Source: Prochilodus magdalenae (lineage: Eukaryota > Chordata > Actinopteri > Characiformes > Prochilodontidae). Taken from it: a DNA stretch of 64,000 nt. Made by a program: the position numbers and the translations under genes. The notes under the pieces were generated by a model, which ran no database searches, was not told where the DNA came from, and saw only the letters and a program-made list of their open reading frames with translations. Shown here in pieces: positions 24,148 to 36,375 of the stretch (position 1 is its first letter; each line of letters begins with the position of its first letter). The DNA lies in NCBI GenBank assembly GCA_024036415.1, contig JAMWET010001225.1, positions 149,318 to 213,317 of the forward strand. Direction: 5' to 3'.

Positions 24148-26904
24148 GTGAGCACTGGATAAGGGAGGTGAGTCGGTCGGTGGTCCGCAATGGCTGAATT
24201 TTGATGTGTACAGACAATGCGCATACCTTCTCCAAAACAAAGGTTCCGCTGTGCTTCCCAGCTCAGATGTTGAAGTTTTACATTAGTTCCACACTGATAA
24301 TGAAGCTGAGCTTGATGCTGTATAATCCACCTGGATATACGTATATTGCAGCTGACGTATAATACACCACACATCTTTATTCCTATAATAAAGGCGATAG
24401 TCATATTTCTTGTATGCATGGAGTTCACTCCCAACAAGGCACATTATAAACAATCCACTTTGTAAGTGCAAGGAAACCCTCAATATAGAACCTTTACATT
24501 GCGAGTAGGTTCTTAATACTTCTCTTCACATTAGTACCAACAGACCAAACCATAGATTAATGAAGTTGGATCATCATTCTGTAATCGCCATGCCCATATT
24601 CGAAACTCTGGGTCTTAGCTGACGTCCCTATGACCCAAATGCATGGGATTTCAAAAAGTACCTCCTCTGTTGAGTTCCTATCTTATATTTTATTCTGCAA
24701 ACATCTGGATTATGAGGTCACTGAGGAACTGAAATATAAGTTTTATACTGCTGCACACTGAACTGACATCATTAAGACCGGCAGGTACAATAATACCGTA
24801 AACAAACCAAGAAGCTTTGTCCAGTTTGTGGTTGTTGGCAAAGCTGGATAATATGACGTGTATATTTTGTGTTATTGGGATAAATTTTATATCACAATAC
24901 AGTACAATGTGCTTTCTGACCATATCATGCTTATCACCAGTATTTGTAGATCAACTGCATGTTTCAGTATATAGACATTGAAATTAGTCTTGTTTAACTG
25001 CATATAGAACCACACACTATGTGAAATATTAATCAGTTTATTCCATACATTTACATGTATGTAAGGTGTAGCACTTCGTTCTGTTCAAGCTGGTCAGATA
25101 ATATAAATATCAGGACTAATCTTGTATCATGGAAGGGTACTGGGTATTGCTATATTATATTTTTGCTGTATCGTCCACCTGTAGTTGCTAAGTTGCTTTG
25201 GTGCTGGAAAAGTAGGAGTAGCTGGTGGGTTTAGAGTTTAATAGTAGACTTACTGAGTAGAGTTATTTGAGCATGCATGTAGCAATGTTCACATTTCAGT
25301 TCCTAAATGACCTCCTGATAATTCAGAGGATTCTGTCTGCCACATGGGGATAGCGTTCATTTTGTCCTGCATAGAGAGATGCAGTTTACACCTGGAGTGT
25401 CCTACAGGCATGGCTACAGAAGGATGGAAGACTTCAGAGGTCGATTTCTGCCCTAACAAGGGCAGAGCAAGGAGAATTGTGGGAGAGTCTTCAAGGATAC
25501 AAACCATTTTGCCAATTTTCCTATGCACACGATACTAATTCCACTCTAAAAGCTTATTATCATGGCCCCTTTTATGGTCCCATCCACTTAGGGGTGCTGG
25601 GTGGGCACTCAGTTACATGGTTTCCCCCAGCTGCAGTGTCCCTGCATTGAATGTCCACATGCGGCCCAAGGCCCTTTTCACGTCCTACGCTCGCTGTCCC
25701 GGTTGCATTGTGAACAGCTCATGCGACTGAACGGCTGGGCGCTCTCCCTCTCCTGCAGATGTGCATCCCTTTCGCACTACTGCCCGTGCGGAATATTAAA
25801 CGGGGTGTGAGGCGGCCGTGAGCAGATTCCCAAACAGGGTCAGAATGTGCGCCATTTACGATGCTTCGTAGACGCCCTCGGTTTTGTGTTTGGTCAGAGT
25901 GAGGCTTTACAGTTCATTACTGATACTTCAATTTTACTCTCCATTTGATCGGTACAATAAGAGCTGATTTCATAGCTGGGTCCCTCCTGGCTGGACTGGC
26001 CATAAAGCGACTTCAGGTCGTTTCTGTCGATGAAGACTATCTCAGTTCATGTCTCAGTTTCTTATTGCACGTTGCTGAATGATTTTTCGTTTTAATATTA
26101 TAAAGAAACTGATTTAGGGATGGGGATTTTTGTGCATCACGTTTCTAATATTTATCAAATCCTGGGTTTAATTTGCGTTGCCTTCCTCTGTCTTCTGAGC
26201 TGATGAACACTAAGCCTTCCCTTGGTTATACCCACCCCCACATATGGGTTGACTGCAGCTCATTATGACATCCTCTGTGTGCTTTGACTTTTCATAGTCT
26301 TCACTATTTGTGGTTGGTGATGTTAGCGTTTAGTTCTCTCAGCATTCCTCCACTCTTACCATGTAACCAAACGAAACTGAGGAAACGAGTCTGGAAACAA
26401 GCTGTTAAATGCATGCAGTAATAGAGGTGAAGCAGGTCCCATGTATTTAAAGTCAAAGTCATTAACCCTCGTTCTGGTTTGGTGGTGCCAATAAAATGTA
26501 CTGTGTTGTTTGTGGAAAGCTCTGTCTCAGAGACCTCAAAGCAAACAAATAAACAAACGTACACAATCCAAATGTAATTGAAAAGTGTGCCGTTGACATT
26601 TCAGTCACGCTAAAGAAGCAGAGAGCTGCAAATGCCAAAGTTACTCAGCTTTTCTCAGTCGTAGTTAACAGAACGAATGCATTCATAGTGCATAATCATT
26701 CTACAGTATACCGCACACCCCACGGCTGCCTATAGAGGCAACTCTGGGACTAGGACGGATATCACCATGTGTGTGCGCATTAGAACCACATTAGATTCAG
26801 TAGATTTTTGATAAGCTGTCATTTCCCCTGCACTTTGTTTACCTGTTTGCCTGCTACGGAGCTGTCTCTCATTGCTATTTATGTTCTCTCCAACCTTTTC
26901 ACAG
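24148..26904 (+). other. shisa6: shisa6 intron 1
   Basis: Starts gtgagc and ends with a pyrimidine tract and cag (ctctccaaccttttcacag). No further exon is seen inside. A GC-richer stretch at about 25590-25830 has no recognisable coding meaning. Confidence 0.85.
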
Positions 26905-27065
26905 AGCCCTAGCTGATATTTTGAGGCAACAAGGACCCATTCCTATATCCCAGTATGACTGTGAAAACTTTGCGGCAATGAACAGCTCATCCAAAGACAA
27001 CACGCCACAGCGGACGGGCTCCAAAAACCATTACACCCCGGTTCACACTTCCAAATCAAATCATG
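26905..27065 (+). CDS. shisa6: shisa6 exon 2: juxtamembrane cytoplasmic segment
   Basis: Joins exon 1 in frame: AG plus A completes Arg. It then reads ALADILRQQGPIPISQYDCE, followed by a segment with SSKDNTPQRTGSKNHYTPVH, and ends on one G of a glycine codon (phase 1) before gtaag. Length is 161 nt. The ALxDILRQQGPIPI and SKNHYTPV motifs are characteristic of Shisa6 directly after the membrane helix (family knowledge). Both splice sites are consensus. Position, strand and phase all fit exon 1, so the pair is a confident gene model. Confidence 0.93.
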
Positions 27066-28300
27066 GTAAGACTCCTGACAGCTAATGTTCCTGCAGATCC
27101 TGTAGACCTGACAGCTCTAATCAGAATGAATAGCGAAGCTTAGATACACAGTTGCTCTGTATTAATTTGAACTGATGCAGTGTAGGCTACTCTAGCTCAG
27201 CCACGCTATAGCGAGTTGGACTGGCGTGTTACGCACAGAGAGCTTGTCGCTAGCTTGTATGGGTTGCACTGCTGGCAGGGTGCCAGATGGCTGTCACTCA
27301 AACGCTGGATAATTCATGCCGATGCAGAACGGTGCAAGGATGAGCCAGCACATGTGCTTGGGCTTCGTATCGGTGCTTACAGGGTAATCTGACACGTTAA
27401 CGCGCCCTAATCAAGTGGCAGATTCAGAATCATGGACAGCTCTGCTGTGAGAATCAGCTGCCAGTTTGGCCTGCGGATGAGCTCTGCATTTCAGCAGTTC
27501 AGTGTCAGTGGGGACCTCATAGTAATTCATGTAAGGTTAATAATGGCTTTATATCTGAGATTATCATTGTGTTATGTGTCATGTTAATATTATAAACATA
27601 TAGGGTTCAGTGACCTGAGAAAGCAATGGCTATCTACACTCATTGTAGCTCATGTCCTATTTTAGAGGTGGACAGTATGACAGTGTTTTATTGTAGGGAT
27701 AAATAATATTGCAGTATTTCTTTATGTATAATATGGATATCGCCAATGGTTAGGGAACGTCAACCAAATGCACGCTTCAGTAACAGGGAGAGTACAATTA
27801 AGCCTAATTGTACTTGATTGTTTTCAGTTGCATTTCGTAAATGAGGCTTTGCTGGTGGATTCTGTTAATCTGTCAGTGTGTTAAACCTGGGATATACTGT
27901 ACTATTGGGATACGAATTAGGGATGTACAATAAGATCAATTTTCATGTTCCACTATCCATGAGAGTTTATGAATTGATATCCAGTTAGGAGCAGGGAAGG
28001 ATAAATGCTATGCTATGCATTTGACAAATGCTTCGCTTGCATGCCGCCGACACATCCAATGATCCCGGTATTTGATCACAGACTTTCCTTTATCTGCTTC
28101 ACAAACTAATTTCTTCCTCTCCCTCGTAAAAGGGAAAACTACTCATATTCTTACTAATAGATCATCACTGTTGGCTTTCAGCTGCAGTTATTGATGTTAA
28201 ACATGATAAAGTACTTACAGAGGTCACCGGTTTTACTGGTTCAGACACTGAAGTTTTTTTCTCATTGTTACTCTTATAGGACTCATCATTATTATATTGC

Positions 28301-28554
28301 ATATCGTCGCTGTCCAAAGAAAAACAGATATCTCCAAAATGGCATCTTTACAGGAGAGGCCAAAAACCTCTTTTAATTTGAATGTAAGTCTATGGAACCA
28401 GATGTCTTTTCCAGCAGTTTTGGGCCATTCTGTCGGTCCATTCTTCATGAAATTCACAGCCAGTGTAAACAGCAGCTCATGTGATCAAATGAGGCATAAA
28501 AGTAAAAATCAACAAAAATGGAGATACATGTTTTTCTTTGGACAGCGACGATAT
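28301..28554. mobile_element. MITE, copy 2 (254 bp)
   Basis: Ends atatcgtcgctgtccaaag and ctttggacagcgacgatat are perfect inverted repeats. The interior aligns with copy 1 (2946-3180) but has about 20 extra bases (cctcttttaatttgaatgta region). Non-coding. This copy is better preserved at its right terminus than copy 1. Confidence 0.88.
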
Positions 28555-28611
28555 GACTGTAAATTCTCATCCTTGTTATGTACTGTAGCTTTAGTGTTTA
28601 TTTTGCTATCC

Positions 28612-28795
28612 AGTGTCGACCCGGGGAGGATGGGTTTCCTCCCGAGGTTTCTTCTTCTTGCCCTGAGGGAGTTTTTGCTTGCCAATGTCACCCTTGGCTT
28701 TCTCATTGGAGGCTTGGACCCGGGTTATCTGCGAAGCTGCTTTGTGACATCTGTTGTAAAAGGTGCTAAATAAACCTTGACGTGACCTGACTTGT
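28612..28795 (+). mobile_element. L2-type retroelement 3' tail fragment
   Basis: Contains gacccggggaggatgggttt, cctcccgaggtttcttcttc, gagggagtttttgcttgcc and gctgctttgtgacatctgtt, then a tail cttgacgtgacctgacttg. This is a 5'-truncated insertion in intron 2, in the same orientation as the gene. Confidence 0.75.
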
Positions 28796-29167
28796 CAAAT
28801 CAACAACAAAAAGCAAATAAAGCTTCGTCCAAAAATAGCACAGGGCTGTAGGTGTTTGCGTTACAGCACTGTGTGCTGAAATATAAAAAGATAGGCCTGG
28901 AAATTGGTACGTTTTCATGTTAGATAGCTAACAGAGACTACTTTTTCAGCTGATTTGCTCAAAACGCAGCACTGGATGCTGATGAGGATCTTCTACTCAT
29001 TAGCCAAAATGTTAGTTTGTCAGAAATGTATAGTATATCCCAGTTTTTACCATTAAGTTAATGTATCATTAAGTTACTTATGTCTAAATCTCAGTTTTGA
29101 ACGACACATTCTTTGCAATGTGCTCATTTCAAAGATATGTTTCATAGTAGAGACAGAGTAGTGACAT

Positions 29168-29384
29168 TGGTGTAGCTCAGCAGATAACACCACTACCCTC
29201 TAGGGAGCTGCCACCCCATGTGGGAGACTGAGGTTCGAATCCTGGGATGGGTGACTATGTTGTGCTACACCAATAAGAGTCCTTGGGCAAGACTCCTAAC
29301 ACTACATTGGCCCACCTGTACTATGATTAACCTTGTAAGTCGCTCTGGATAAGAGCGTCAGCTACATGCCGTAAATGTAAATGT
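29168..29384 (+). mobile_element. tRNA-derived SINE, copy 1
   Basis: The head resembles a tRNA with RNA polymerase III boxes: A-box-like ggtgtagctcagcagataa at 29169 and B-box ggttcgaatcc at 29232. The body is ctacaccaataagagtcctt, and the tail is cttgtaagtcgctctggata followed by agagcgtcagcta and aaatgtaaatg. It shares body and tail with 49772-49950, 50283-50490 and the tail at 53286. Confidence 0.9.
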
Positions 29385-29979
29385 TTCTACCCACTCCCAC
29401 TCTTAGGCCTGTACAAGAATAAATGACTTCCAATATTTGACAAACTCTGTTTACTATAGACTGTCATATTTCACACTTGCCTTTTGACGGTGTAGTTGTG
29501 GTGTAATTGGCCTTTTCTGTAGAGCACTTTCTACAACTGGGGCCGTAGAAAGTCTCAAGCTCAGTTTCTACTTGACGCATTGTAAGTGATGAGCATGCCA
29601 ACCCTGCCGCTGGCCCCACACTTGTGGCACGCAGTCGTGGACGTGTTAAATTTTGTAACTTGCCGATTACCAGTGAATGTACCTGAGGGGAGATTTGCTG
29701 AGCAGGTTCACCTCTAATAAGTGCATATATAACATCTCTATCATTTCATTTCACAGAGAATGCTGCCTTAAAGGCTACGCAGTTTCTCTAGCACGATAAT
29801 GAATTTCATTTGTTCAGCTGCTTGGCGACAGTTTGTTGCTTTATTGTTGATTATTTAGCTGTTTTCCCCCTATTTTAATAATGGTTGTTAATTATAGTGT
29901 AATTATTATCGTTTTATATAGACGGTTTATTAGGATAGCAGGATTTTTCTACATGTACATGTTGTTCTATAAATGTACA

Positions 29980-30120
29980 CTCATGGAGGGCATCACTGCT
30001 CACTGAATATCTCCCATTGTGGCTGTTGGTCAGTCTGCATGTGTCGGACAGTCCGTCTCTTCCCTTTTTTTTCCCATGGTTTGTGTCAGTCTCCCAAAGC
30101 CTCCATGTCACTGGTGCATG
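29980..30120. repeat. Family A-related fragment
   Basis: The phrase atggagggcatcactgct followed by ctgaat and a gtggctg/gtcagtctg block recurs from the family A copies at 3385 and 15846/16121. Too short to orient with certainty. Confidence 0.4.
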
Positions 30121-32527
30121 CCTTCTTCTATGCGCTGCCCTAATTGCACTAATTTAGTCTAGTCTTAGTCTTGGTGTACAGCTGTCTTCATTAGTTTGCA
30201 GTATTTATCTACATGTACATGTTGTTCTGCTCCCAAGTGCAGAGAATTTATTTATTATTTATGCACCATATTGTTGTGGAAGTCAGACGAGAATACAGAC
30301 CTCTATTTTGTAGTACATACCTGAATAGAAGCAAAGTAGGGGCGTAACAAGGCATTCATACCACAATTTGATTTGAGTCAAATATTGAAGTACTGTGATG
30401 TTATGTTTTTTTCTCTTTTCAAGCTCGAACTGTACCAATTTAGTCTCTATAGTACATTGAACTAGGTAAATTATGGTGACCTGTGTCCAGGCGTTTGGAC
30501 AAAGCTTAATTTGGGATGTGCAGTATAACAGCATGTTCTAAATTACAGCAGCATATGCTTTTCTATATCATGAGCATACCACGGGCAGTGCAAGAACTCC
30601 CACAACACCATGCCTACCCCATATGTTATAAAACGACAGATCTAAAATTATAGACTTCCTGTAAATAACAGCCAGTGTATAGTAACTGCATAAACACTGA
30701 TTGGACGACAGCCCATTTCAACATGATCCCAATTCCTTTGTTTATTTTGACCAGTTACTTGATTTGTCAGTGTAGCTGCTGTTTTGCTGGTGTTAGTTCC
30801 AACTTTAGGAAAAACAGGAAGTATTGTTCCAGATATTGTGTATCGTGAAATACTCTGGTGTTACAGTTTTTTCATATCGCCATTGTCACCTTCGGCTACA
30901 CTCTTATATCAAGGCATACCTCACTGTGAAAGGAGTTCAGGGTCTGTGTCCACCTCTTGGGTCATTCCCTGTTTACGTCCTCTGGACTGGCGTGAGCCAC
31001 CCTGCCTCGTGTTAAAGTAACAGTCAACGGTGCGAGTGGGTGTGAGGGAGATGCTGAGCTAGGGTGTTTCGGGGCGACCTTGTGTTGTCACAGCCACCTG
31101 AGGTCAGCCATCACAGAGTTTCCATCAGAGGCCACTACAGTCCTGTCTCGAGAGGACATGAGAAGCACTGACAGGCTCTAGAGGAGCGTGAATAATTTGT
31201 ATATAAATTGGAGTCCAATACACTGACAACTTCAGGGACAGCTCGGATAGCAAATGCACATTCGCCTGCCCTGATGTATGGCTTTCCCTTTGCTTTGAGA
31301 AGGTGACACTGACATTGTGCAGTCATCGCTGGTTTATAGAGCCTGTGTTTGATTACATTGATTTAACCTGTTAGGTAAGAATGCAGGGTAATACTGGCAT
31401 CATGTGGGTATCAGCAGACACATGGAAGAGCAGAAAGATTAGACCACACTTGGCTACTGCTGTGAAAATGCGTAATATACGTTCCTTTTCTCTGTCATGC
31501 TGATCCGAGCGAATCTAGTCCCAGTGTCTATATTTTGTGGCCACCATGAAGGTTTAGGCTCTAAATAGGCAGATGGCTATTTGGCAGATATTCGTTTGCC
31601 TGTGTCTTTCTCTGAAGCTCACACTATGTGGTGTGAATGAACAAATGAAACACATTAGCACTTTTCCAGTGGTTTGTATTAGTTGCTTAATGAAATAACA
31701 AGAATCAAATAATGTGCTTGATTGAAAGTAAGAGGCAGCTGGCTATTTAGCACAGGAGGTCCTACATTTTAATGCTATGACATTTGCCGTACCAGCAGCA
31801 TTCGAAAACAGTTGCCCGTCTTATCTGTATCATTAAAGCAGATTGTGTGATTCAAGCTAAAACCTGGTCATTTTGAATATTGGCTGATTCCGAACTTCGT
31901 ATCTGCATATATGTAAATGAACAACGTTGGATATTGGTATATTGGTAATGCCTAGTCCATCCCCAAGGCTTTCCTCCCTGTAAATTCCAACAGACGGATA
32001 CTTTGACTTCTTGGTATATAGCTGTAAACCCCCAGTAATGACAGTAGATGCTTTGGGAGAACATAGATTTAAAGACGTCCAGGACTGCATCGTGGATTTT
32101 TCCAATTCACTCATGAGGCTAACATGCATACGTGTATAGTTCTCTCATTTGGACATGAATGTAGCGTAATAGATCCCTCAGTTCCTTTTATTGTTAAGAA
32201 TATCCAACCATGTCCTTGCCACAGAGCAAAATGACTAATTAATATACTGTAATTCACTAATTAATTGATTAGCAAATGAACTGACAAAGAATAACAGAGC
32301 ATTAATATAACCTCTCACTTAAAACAAACGAGTTGTATAGCCTTAGGACAGTTGTGTCAGTGTGATAGTGGGGCAGTGTGCGCATGCAAGCCCGTGTGTT
32401 TTTCCCAGATATTGCTCCAATACTGCGTGCATAAAATTTGCCTGGCTTATTAAGCTATGGTTTAATTAGTTTAATTAACATGTGGAATGCCAGTGGGCAA
32501 TTTTATAATGATATGCGCTCTACACAT

Positions 32528-32553
32528 TTTTATTTATTTATTTATTTATTTAT
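32528..32553. repeat. (TTTA)n microsatellite
   Basis: About six uninterrupted tetranucleotide units. Confidence 0.9.
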
Positions 32554-33816
32554 ACAACTTCTACATTTTTTCCCCCTTCTCATCAATTAAGGCTAAAATT
32601 ACCTAGGCTATAACAGGGCTTTAATAACTGTGTTTTTCCCGGAGGGGGGTTCTGAAAAGTCTGCTGGCCTAGAGACGAGGGTGTTAATGCTGACTACGCC
32701 AATCCGCCGAGTGCTCCGGGCCACACCTGCATCGCACACATTCACGCTGGCGGTCCCTAGAGTTGTTATCATTTAAAGCACATTTGAAATTCTTGCCCTT
32801 GTGGTGAGACTGAAGGTTGAAGCCACTCTCATAACTCCTCAGGGAGACCAATAGAGCAGCTGGTTAAATTTAGCCACATAGACAAGTACCGAGGGCATCA
32901 TAATGAAGGCTTAGCAAGATCACGCTCTCCAGTGTGAACTCCTGTCAGTTGCTGCGGTGACACGCCGAAGGCCTGTTGTCTGGTGGATGTGGGGAGGTTT
33001 TGTCCAATTTCAAACCCCTCTGCCACACGCTCATTTATTTGATTCATAGGACTGTGTCAGAGCTCGCCTGGACCAGCATGACGCAGCCATTCCAGCGCGC
33101 TGTGTTTGTTTTGCTGTTTGGTTTGCCACACTGTTGCTGGTGATCCAATACAGAAAAAGCGGGTTCTGAAGAGTGGGACAAGCTTCTTTCATTTCTGTGG
33201 GCCTCCAGCAGGCTCTGCAGCTCTTTTATGCAGCCTATTACCAGACCAGTCCCTGAGGTTCCACCTTTCATTTCTTTGTTCTGCTTTGCTCAGTTTTATG
33301 CCTCTGTAAAACCAAAAAATGCGCTGTTTGTAATTCTGAGTAGAAGTTGGATTTATTATTAACCTGATGCATGGCCATGCCGATTGTGCCTGGATCTCTG
33401 CGGCGTAATTGAGTTTTTTTACTGAAGGTCTTCTTATCTTATTTTGCAGGATGCTGTATCAGTAATTGCCTTCCCATTGTAAATCTGATGCATGCAGTTT
33501 ACAGGGTTTACTGTCAACTTAAGTTTCCAAATGGCATCCAAGGTTATCAGGATATCAGATGCAGCAGTATACTCCAGTGCATTTCTCTGGTAATTACAAT
33601 GTCAAGAGCAAAAATGACACGTCAAGATGCTAGTTGCGCTATCATGAGCAGTGCATATTGCACAAGCAAGGTGACTTTCCCGCTACATTATGGAAAGTCA
33701 TAACTCTCCGGGTTGCAGAGGGAATTTTACCTTTATGCCGTTTGTCTTGAAAGGACACTGAACAGACAGCACGTGTGTGGTGTTCATGGGTCTCACAGCT
33801 GGCTAACTCGTTTCAG

Positions 33817-33915
33817 GTGGACACTACTCGAAGGAGAGCGGTCGCGGCGGAGGGCATGACCTGCACAACTTCATTTCGTCCGGCTTCGTGACTCTGGGGA
33901 GAGGCCATGTGAAAG
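33817..33915 (+). CDS. shisa6: shisa6 exon 3: symmetric 99-nt exon, probable cassette
   Basis: Preceded by tcgtttcag and followed by gtagc. Entered in phase 1 it completes Gly and reads GHYSKESGRGGGHDLHNFIS, then SGFVTLGRGHVK, leaving one G (phase 1). At 99 nt (33 codons) with equal phases on both sides, it can be included or skipped without shifting the frame. A comparable optional exon with the HNFISSGFVTLGRGH motif is remembered from Shisa-family tails, so the exon assignment is strong and alternative splicing is inferred. The donor gtagc is weaker than consensus, which fits regulated use. Confidence 0.85.
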
Positions 33916-34782
33916 GTAGCGCTGTGCTCTCTTTCTACTTATTGGCATTGACAGCCTCAAGCCATACCACATTCACTGTAAAAAACACTGAGAGATATTT
34001 GGGCTGTTCTCTGCAGTGCATTTGAGCTCAAGTACCTAAAGCCCTAAAGCAGAGTTCAATAACTGAACATACAGATAGTGCAGTGGCTTTGACCCAGGTA
34101 ATATTGCATATCTACTTTATATGCAGTGCTGGTCACATGCCTATGCATCTGAGAGGATTATATGGAAAGTCTTTTATCTGGTCAGTAAGCTTTATTTGCT
34201 GAAAATATTAGAACAAATATTTGTTTGTTTACCGTCCAGTTCCTGGTTTGGGAAATCACTGCTTTATTAAATTAAATCAGGTGCAGCCTACCTGTGATAG
34301 AATCTACAAAATCCATACCATAATATGGGGACAGAGGATAAGCATTACAAAGCCTTATCCTATATACACTTTCCCTGATGGTAATATAGTTACCATAATA
34401 CAATTACCAACTAGACTAGCTTCTGATATTATGTCATAATATATAGTGATACTATTGTCTCATCTTTCTGCATTCATTTGGTGGGAAACCAAATTATTGC
34501 CATACTGGCATGTTCACAGCCTTCTTCTGGTAAAGCTAGACCCTTTTACCAGAGAGGAAATATCATCTATAGCTCAGCATTTGGGCCAAAAATACATATT
34601 TAAGGTATGTTGTGTATTAAACCTCTGTACTTTTAAGGAATTGTGATGGTACTACTGAGCACCGACTGCATATAAACAAATCTGTGTAAGTTTCAGTACA
34701 AGCCCAGTGCACAGTCAGGCCAGTGGTGATTGTACTTGATGCAGACAATGCCCTTTGCAATGTTTGCAATGCATGGCAACAC

Positions 34783-35345
34783 GTCTAGCCTGAGGAAATA
34801 CCTGGTCAGGCACAACTAAGCTGATTAAAAAAACATCGTCAGACACATCTAACCTGAGGAAACTCTTGGTCAGACAGGTCTACTGTAAGGAAATACCTGG
34901 TCAGGCATGTCTAACCTGAGGAAACACCTAGTCAGACACGTCTAACCTGAGGAAACACTTGGTCAGACAAGTCTACTGTGAGGAGATACCTGGTCAGGTA
35001 CATCTAACCTGGGGAAACACCTGGTCAGACACGTCTAACCTGAGGAAACACTTGGTCAGACAAGTCTGCTGTGAGGAAATAGCTGGTCAGCTACATCTAA
35101 CCTGAGGAAACACCTGGTCAGACACGTCTAACCTGAGGAAACACTTGGTCAGACATGTCTACCGTGAAGAAATACCTAGATAGGCACGTCTAACCTGGTG
35201 GAACACCTAGCCAGACACATCTAACATGAGGAAACACCTGGTCAGACATGTCTAACCAGAGAAAGCACCTGGTCAGACATATCTAACCAGAGAAAGCACC
35301 TGGTCAAACACATCTAACTGGAGAAAATACCAGATCAGTCACAAA
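34783..35345. repeat. 30-bp minisatellite in intron 3
   Basis: About eighteen units near 30 bp, built on ggtcagacacgtctaacctg followed by aggaaacacc. A variant unit with acaagtctactgtgagg alternates at intervals, suggesting a higher-order period of about three units. Copies become more diverged at both ends. No protein frame is implied. Confidence 0.9.
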
Positions 35346-36083
35346 ATATATCTAATAGCTGAAGAACATGGCGTATTTGATAGCCTGAACGGCAAGTCCA
35401 GTGCAGCAACATCATGTCTGTAGCCACCGTCACAATAGTTTAACGCTTCATGGACGATGGAACCTTAAGTGAGGCTTTAAGTAATTTAGATAATTAATTA
35501 TCTATCTGAATATACGACACAGCTTTGTTACTGTCTTGGCTGGCCTTAACAGCATTTTTATTAGCCCGAACCAACACTAAGCTACTGACTGCATCAAAAA
35601 CAATAACTGCTTTGCAAAATAATAGCACTTACCAAAATTAGAGTTGATATTATATTAATTATGGGCCCATGGCTACAAGATATAAAAAAAAATCTTGTTA
35701 CTTTTTAATGCATTAATGCTCTTTAGATTTTTTCTGATGTTTATTTATTTAGATGCCTATGACATTTACACAGTTCTGTGCTGTATATAACTGAAAGCTG
35801 AGAATGGAGTGAACGATTACACTGTACATAACATAACTAACTGATTAACTAACATGAAGTAATACATTAGCAAGACTTAACTGATGTTAACATGTAGCTG
35901 TTATGCGTAAATTAAGCACTGTAACCATTGTTAATGTATTACTTCATGTCAGCTAATGCATTGCTTCATGTTAGTTAGTCAGTAGCTATTGTAAAGTGTT
36001 ATCAAAGCAAACTCTCTTTTAGCTTAATCCATGTACAAAAGTCCTAACCTGTTTGAGTATTTAGTATTAGTATTATGTATATA

Positions 36084-36375
36084 CAGGGGTTGGACAATGA
36101 AACTGAAACACCTGTCATTTTAGTGTGGGAGGTTTCATGGCTAAATTGGACCAGCCTGGTGGCCAATCTTCAATAATTGCACATTGCACCAGTAAGAGCA
36201 GAGTGTGAAGGGCAAGAAGAATGGCTTAAAATCCTTCTGACCACTGTGCAGGACTTGTATATGTCATTCCCAAGACCAACTGACGCTGTATTGGCCGCAG
36301 ACGGAGGCCCTACACCATACTAATAAATGATTGTGGTCTAAAACCAGGTGTTTCAGTTTCATTGTCCAACCCCTG
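36084..36375. mobile_element. Family B short MITE (292 bp)
   Basis: The termini caggggttggacaatgaaac and its inverted partner gtttcattgtccaacccctg are perfect and flanked by TA on both sides, the Tc1/mariner hallmark. The first about 130 bp and last about 160 bp match the longer family B copies, but the transposase-derived middle is absent. The right end abuts a short (TA)n run. Confidence 0.92.

Larger units (their letters stand above)
27066..33816 (+). other. shisa6: shisa6 intron 2
   Basis: Begins gtaaga and ends ctaactcgtttcag. It contains the second MITE copy, an L2-type tail, a tRNA-derived SINE, a family A fragment near 29985 and a short (TTTA)n at about 32528-32553. The remainder shows nothing recognisable. 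Confidence 0.85.

Noticed and set aside
23408..24235. 275-codon open frame on the minus strand over shisa6 exon 1
   Set aside because: It is the antisense shadow of a GC-rich, biased coding exon. Its composition (Arg, Val, Ala runs) and lack of motifs show no independent gene.
28297..28773. 158-codon plus-strand open frame
   Set aside because: It runs through a MITE and a retroelement tail. No protein family recognised and the two parts are unrelated repeats.
29168..29242. Possible tRNA gene
   Set aside because: A- and B-box-like motifs are present, but the rest does not form a clean cloverleaf and is joined to a SINE body and tail shared with other copies. It is a SINE head.
34783..35345. 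Regular repeats resembling a CRISPR array
   Set aside because: Units are contiguous without unique spacers, diverge gradually and lie in a vertebrate intron. It is a minisatellite.
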